Assembly: GCA_903891735.1 (NCBI GenBank)
Contig: CAITFQ010000023.1
Location: 1-8,180 of the forward strand
From: Candidatus Uhrbacteria bacterium
Lineage (GTDB): Bacteria; Patescibacteriota; Patescibacteriia; UBA9934
Direction of reading: 5' to 3'
Length of the DNA: 8,180 nucleotides
Position 1 is the first letter of the stretch, and each line of letters begins with the position of its first letter. The notes beneath the pieces are model-generated. The model worked only from the letters and a program-made list of their open reading frames with translations, had not been told where the DNA came from and ran no database searches. Positions 4,844-8,180 of the stretch are shown piece after piece. The position numbers were made by a program, and so were the translations under genes.

Positions 4844-6328
4844 ATGGCAGAGAACGTCGTCGTCCGCTTTGAAAATGTGTCGTTTGGCTACGACAAAGAT
4901 AATCTTCTGCTCGAAGAAGTAAATTTTGGTGTCCGTGAGAACAGCAAGATGACGGTCATGGGCCAAAACGGGGCAGGGAAGAGCACCATCTTTAAATTGC
5001 TAACCGGTGCCCTCACCCCCGACGAAGGCCAAATCCACTTTGCCAAAAATGCCAAGATCGCTATCGCCACGCAAGTCGTACCCCGCGAATGGTTGGGGGA
5101 TAGCGTCCGCGAATTCTTTGGCCACGCCTTTGAAGAAGTCCAGTACGACCTCGACCAGAAAATCACCGACGTACTCGACATCGTCGACATCAAACTCCCG
5201 CTCGACAAACAGATCAAGGACTTCTCCGGCGGCCAGCAAGCGCGCTTACTCTTAGCTTACGCCCTCATTCAAAACCCCGACATCTTGTTGCTCGACGAGC
5301 CGACCAACAACCTCGACACCCAAGGCATCGAGCACCTCACCGGCTTCCTGATGATGTATGACAAAACCGTGTTGGTCATTTCCCACGACGCCGACTTCTT
5401 GAACGCGTTCACTGAAGGCGTCTTGCACCTCGACGTTTACAGCCGCAAGGTGGACCGTTACGAAGGCAACTACTTCGACGTGGTCGAAGAAATTTCGGCC
5501 CGCGTCGAACGCGACCGCATGAAGAACGCTCGTCTCTTGAAAGAAATTCAGGACCGCAAAGACAAGATCAACTTCTTCGCGCAAAAAGGCGGTAAGATGC
5601 GCAAACTCGCCAGCAAGTTACGCGACCAAGTCTCCGACGCCGAAGAAAACATGGTCGACGTCAAGCGCGACGATCGCACTATCCGCGACTTCACCATTCC
5701 GACCCAAGACTTCGGTGAGGTGATGGTAGAAATAAATAGCGTCAAAATTATCAAGAACCACGAAGCTGAACGCAAGGAAGTCAAAATCAGTTTGCGCAAG
5801 CGTCATCGCTTACTCATCTCCGGCCCCAACGGTATCGGTAAATCGACGCTACTCCGCCTGCTCGCTGAGAACACGGACGAAGGCGTCAAGATCACCAAAG
5901 GCGTTAACGTCGGCTATTACCGCCAGGATTTCTCAGGCTTAGATTTCAATCAAACTGCCTACGCCTCACTCGCTAGCATGATGGAAAATGAAGGCGACGT
6001 CCAAGACGTGCAGAATAATCCCGCCGCCAACGAAAAGCTCCGCGCCGTGGCCTCGCAATTTCTCTTGTCCGGCGACGTACTCGGCAACAAAGTCGGCAGT
6101 CTCTCCGAAGGTCAAAAAGGTTTACTCTGCTTCGCCCGTTTCGTTCTGCAGAAACCCGGCCTCTTAATCCTCGACGAGCCCACCAACCACATCAACTTTC
6201 GCCACCTTCCCGTCATCGCCCAAGCTCTGGACCAATTCGACGGCGCCATGATCATGGTCAGCCACGTCCCAGACTTCGTCTCACAAATCAAATTCAATCA
6301 ATTCCTCGACCTCGGTACTCTCAAATAA
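4844..6328 (+). CDS. ABC-F family ATPase (ribosome-associated translation factor or resistance protein)
   Basis: A 494-residue protein with two ABC ATPase domains and no membrane segments, the ABC-F design of cytosolic proteins that bind the ribosomal E site and adjust translation or displace antibiotics. Domain 1: Walker A GQNGAGKS (40-47), signature FSGGQQAR (127-134), Walker B ILLLDEPTNNLD (147-158), switch His181. Linker, about 205-285: charged helices rich in Arg/Lys/Glu, matching the P-site tRNA interaction segment that defines ABC-F. Domain 2: Walker A GPNGIGKS (327-334), signature LSEGQKG (420-426), Walker B LLILDEPTNHIN (440-451), switch His474. Both catalytic glutamates follow the Walker B Asp. 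Unusual points: the domain 2 signature has Glu in place of the first Gly of SGGQ, the usual final Asp after the Walker B is Asn451, and the protein is shorter than EttA-type (about 555) and Uup-type (about 635) members, with no C-terminal extension. It has its own terminator and a structured 208-bp upstream gap. The subfamily cannot be set from sequence reading alone. Confidence 0.93.
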   Translation: MAENVVVRFENVSFGYDKDNLLLEEVNFGVRENSKMTVMGQNGAGKSTIFKLLTGALTPDEGQIHFAKNAKIAIATQVVPREWLGDSVREFFGHAFEEVQYDLDQKITDVLDIVDIKLPLDKQIKDFSGGQQARLLLAYALIQNPDILLLDEPTNNLDTQGIEHLTGFLMMYDKTVLVISHDADFLNAFTEGVLHLDVYSRKVDRYEGNYFDVVEEISARVERDRMKNARLLKEIQDRKDKINFFAQKGGKMRKLASKLRDQVSDAEENMVDVKRDDRTIRDFTIPTQDFGEVMVEINSVKIIKNHEAERKEVKISLRKRHRLLISGPNGIGKSTLLRLLAENTDEGVKITKGVNVGYYRQDFSGLDFNQTAYASLASMMENEGDVQDVQNNPAANEKLRAVASQFLLSGDVLGNKVGSLSEGQKGLLCFARFVLQKPGLLILDEPTNHINFRHLPVIAQALDQFDGAMIMVSHVPDFVSQIKFNQFLDLGTLK

Positions 6329-6338
6329 AATCGGTAAA

Positions 6339-6380
6339 AAAATACCTCCCGGACACGCACAAGCGTCCGGGAGGTATTTT
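6339..6380. terminator. Bidirectional intrinsic terminator shared by the ABC-F and glycosidase genes
   Basis: 6339-6354 pairs perfectly with 6365-6380: a 16-bp stem with core ACCTCCCGGAC / GTCCGGGAGGT and a 10-nt loop. An A-run begins the left arm and a T-run ends the right arm, so it works from both sides. It sits 10 nt after the ABC-F stop and 4 nt from the stop of the convergent glycosidase gene. Confidence 0.93.
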
Positions 6381-6384
6381 GTAT

Positions 6385-7893
6385 TTACTTTAGCAGTACT
6401 GGAATATCAGTCAGTGTAATCGACGTCCCAATATCGGATTCAGTCACAAACGATCCATTCACATCGCTCGGCACCACCGACTGCATCGACCCCACTCCGC
6501 TCGGCACCGTATACGTCCCACTACCCCAAGCCACATACTTAGTTGCCCCAGCCACTGTCACAACCTTGTAAACATTCTGGTTACTCGACGTGGACACGCG
6601 AGTCACGCTGGCGAAGGGGATCAGCTCATCGGTCAATAGTTTGAAGCTGTAATAAGATTTTTTCTTGACGTCTTTGTCGGTCAAAACTCCGAAGCCGCCC
6701 CAAATGTTGGTCGCATCCGTCGGCGAACCAATGTAGGTGTGCCACATGGCCAAGGCGTCACCACTGCCATAAGCTTGAATCAAACGACGGAAGATGTCAG
6801 CTGCTTGGCTATCTTCGCTATTCGGATAGTTGCTGTAAGTTGTCTGACTAACTTCTGACGTCGATCCAGTTTCCGTTAACCAGACTGGCTTACTGCTCAA
6901 ACCATTGGCGTTGATAAAGGTCTGTAAGTTAGCTCGTTTGGTTGCGTACTTCGACCAGTCACCATAAAAGTGATAGTTGATGATATCAAAGGCCTTAACG
7001 CCACCACCCTTAATCACACCAGCCAGCCAGGTGTTGATCTGGTAATCGTCGAGTCCGCTCATGCCTGGCAAGACAATCACCGCGTCGCTGTCCTTACTCC
7101 GAATATAGTCCGCGACTTGGGCGAAGAATTTTCCTTGTTCCTCTGGCGTGAATCCGCCAGTTGGCGCGACAGCCGGTATGCGCATGGCCGCATTTGTATT
7201 CTTCGGCAGCGTTACTCCAGGGTCAGCTGCTCGCCAGTGATCCATCTCGTTACCAATTTCCCAGTACTTAACCGACGCCCCGTAGCGCGCAATTACTTGG
7301 TCGAGATAGGCTTTAGCTTCTGGCCCCAAAGTCTTCTGAAACGTCGTATCCCAGGGCGCGGTAGGTGAGGCGTATTGCATGGCGAACAATTCGACGATTG
7401 GCGTTTGGCTGCTAACTGGAATTACCTTGTCCTGGTTAGCAAAAGACCAGCTACCTTGTTTGGGTTCAACTGTCGACCAATATAAATCAGCTAAAGGAAA
7501 CTGACGGTAAGTATCAACACCCAAGTTAGCAAAGTCGGCCAAGATCGCGCTTGGTTGCAAATAACTTGTGGTTAAGTCTGTCGCGCCGGTTAGGCCACCA
7601 GTTTTCGGCCGGTGATCGTTCATGAAAAAACGAATGAAGTTAAAACCAATCTGCAGGGGATTACTGCTACGAGTGCTCGGGGTCGGGGCAGTCGATGTCC
7701 CGCTTGAAGCAGCAGGCGTAGTGGTGGTCGACGTTGTCTCGGCTGGCAAGTTCAAACTATCACGATTCATGCCCGGTCCAACATCAGTTTTTCCGTTATT
7801 GCTCATCAGCGCAAAGCCTAGAACAATTGCGGCCACGCAAATGCTGAGCACCGCCACGACACCACCGACGACCATCTTTTGTTTATTTTCCAT
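6385..7893 (-). CDS. Membrane-anchored clan GH-A glycoside hydrolase (GH5/GH39-like)
   Basis: A 502-residue protein with an uncleaved-looking signal anchor: a short charged N-terminus (MENKQK) and a hydrophobic helix at 7-30 without a clear signal-peptidase site. A Thr/Ser/Pro-rich linker (50-79) then holds the catalytic part away from the membrane. Residues 82-420 read as a (beta/alpha)8 barrel of clan GH-A. Strand 4 ends in YWEIGNEMD, where Glu216 after Asn215 is the expected acid/base. Strand 7 ends in PVWLTETGS, where Glu341 is the expected nucleophile. This implies retaining hydrolysis of a beta-linked glycan; the substrate cannot be read off. The NYHFYGDW segment (306-313) fits the conserved His/Tyr region of the active site. 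A C-terminal beta-rich domain (about 425-502) is typical of GH39/GH30-like enzymes. The ATG lies 11 nt after the Gre gene stop, so the two are probably cotranscribed, although there is no Shine-Dalgarno. Fold and catalytic residues are well supported; the exact family is not. Confidence 0.85.
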   Translation of the reverse strand: MENKQKMVVGGVVAVLSICVAAIVLGFALMSNNGKTDVGPGMNRDSLNLPAETTSTTTTPAASSGTSTAPTPSTRSSNPLQIGFNFIRFFMNDHRPKTGGLTGATDLTTSYLQPSAILADFANLGVDTYRQFPLADLYWSTVEPKQGSWSFANQDKVIPVSSQTPIVELFAMQYASPTAPWDTTFQKTLGPEAKAYLDQVIARYGASVKYWEIGNEMDHWRAADPGVTLPKNTNAAMRIPAVAPTGGFTPEEQGKFFAQVADYIRSKDSDAVIVLPGMSGLDDYQINTWLAGVIKGGGVKAFDIINYHFYGDWSKYATKRANLQTFINANGLSSKPVWLTETGSTSEVSQTTYSNYPNSEDSQAADIFRRLIQAYGSGDALAMWHTYIGSPTDATNIWGGFGVLTDKDVKKKSYYSFKLLTDELIPFASVTRVSTSSNQNVYKVVTVAGATKYVAWGSGTYTVPSGVGSMQSVVPSDVNGSFVTESDIGTSITLTDIPVLLK

Positions 7894-7904
7894 AGCTAAA
7901 TTTA

Positions 7905-8180
7905 TTAAGCGAGTTTGTTTATAGTATACGTCACTTGGCCGTTCGGTGTCATGAACTCAATTTTATCACCTACTCGATGCCCAATCAGCGCCTGACCAAG
8001 CGGCGACAAATGTGAAATCCGCCCCTTACCCGGGCTACTCTCTTGCGAGCCGAGAATTTCTAGGGTCAGGTCTTTACTATTTACCTCAATCGTCACCGTT
8101 GAGCCGATATGCACTTTATCTGAATCATCATCTTGGTCAATCGGTACCGCAAAACGTAGCTGCTCATCTAAATAAGTAAT
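7905..8180 (-). CDS. greA: GreA/GreB-family transcript cleavage factor, C-terminal part (runs off right edge)
   Basis: The last 91 codons of a Gre factor, which binds the secondary channel of RNA polymerase and stimulates cleavage of backtracked RNA. The visible part is the FKBP-like C-terminal domain: an HIGSTVTIE strand, an LEILGSQES strand corresponding to the usual Y-x-I-V-G-x-x-E, then GRISHLSPLGQALIGHRVGD, which contains the diagnostic S-P-x-G-x-A-L-x-G-x-x-x-G-D motif, and a final beta strand. Bases beyond 8114 stay open in frame and read through a typical interdomain link (an Asp-rich stretch before V-x-IGS), so the GTG at 8114 is not the start. The N-terminal coiled coil with the acidic tip lies outside the window. 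GreA is more likely than GreB because the C-terminal motif is GreA-like, but the two cannot be separated with certainty without the N-terminus. The gene leads into the glycosidase gene 11 nt downstream. Confidence 0.88.
   Translation of the reverse strand: MTYLDEQLRFAVPIDQDDDSDKVHIGSTVTIEVNSKDLTLEILGSQESSPGKGRISHLSPLGQALIGHRVGDKIEFMTPNGQVTYTINKLA

Noticed and set aside
5252..5584. 110-codon minus-strand frame inside the ABC-F gene
   Set aside because: It lies opposite the domain 1 Walker B and linker coding sequence, with no start signals.
7905..8114. 69-codon stand-alone protein starting at GTG 8114 (minus)
   Set aside because: The frame continues open to the right edge and the upstream codons match the interdomain link of Gre factors, so this is the tail of a longer gene.

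Overview
The window looks like a piece of a moderately GC-rich (roughly 50-55% by eye) bacterial chromosome, most likely from a Candidate Phyla Radiation / Patescibacteria-type organism. The clues are a CxxC-x17-CxxC zinc-ribbon protein with low-complexity tails (a family common in these genomes), a stand-alone PIF1-like helicase, an unusual short ABC-F ATPase, and mostly missing Shine-Dalgarno sites in front of the plus-strand genes. This placement is an inference; no rRNA or lineage marker is present. The standard genetic code fits all genes, and TGA serves as a stop once.

Layout. Plus strand, 2-1819: a large protein of unknown function, open at the left edge, with an abrupt change in codon use about one third of the way in. 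Plus strand, 1888-2364: a small CxxC-x17-CxxC protein. Minus strand, 2456-2836: a small predicted membrane protein with the best promoter and ribosome binding site in the window. These two converge on a pair of adjacent hairpins at 2399-2454, one acting as terminator for each strand. Plus strand, 2944-4635: a PIF1-like helicase, divergent from the membrane protein; the two promoters sit back to back in 107 bp. Then comes a 208-bp gap at 4636-4843 holding a nested palindrome, an 8-bp direct repeat and a possible 18-codon leader ORF. Plus strand, 4844-6328: an ABC-F ATPase. A perfect 16-bp bidirectional terminator separates it from two minus-strand genes: a membrane-anchored GH-A-type glycosidase (6385-7893), and the C-terminal part of a GreA-type transcript cleavage factor that runs off the right edge.

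How they fit together. The window is mainly housekeeping-type information processing (helicase, ABC-F translation factor, Gre factor, probable nucleic-acid-binding zinc ribbon) plus one envelope or extracellular glycosidase. I see no phage, CRISPR, toxin-antitoxin or other obvious defence module. The parts most worth a second look are the mosaic unknown protein at the left end, the structured region in front of the ABC-F gene, and the repeated pattern of a -10-like box exactly 9 nt before the ATG of three plus-strand genes, which suggests leaderless transcripts.
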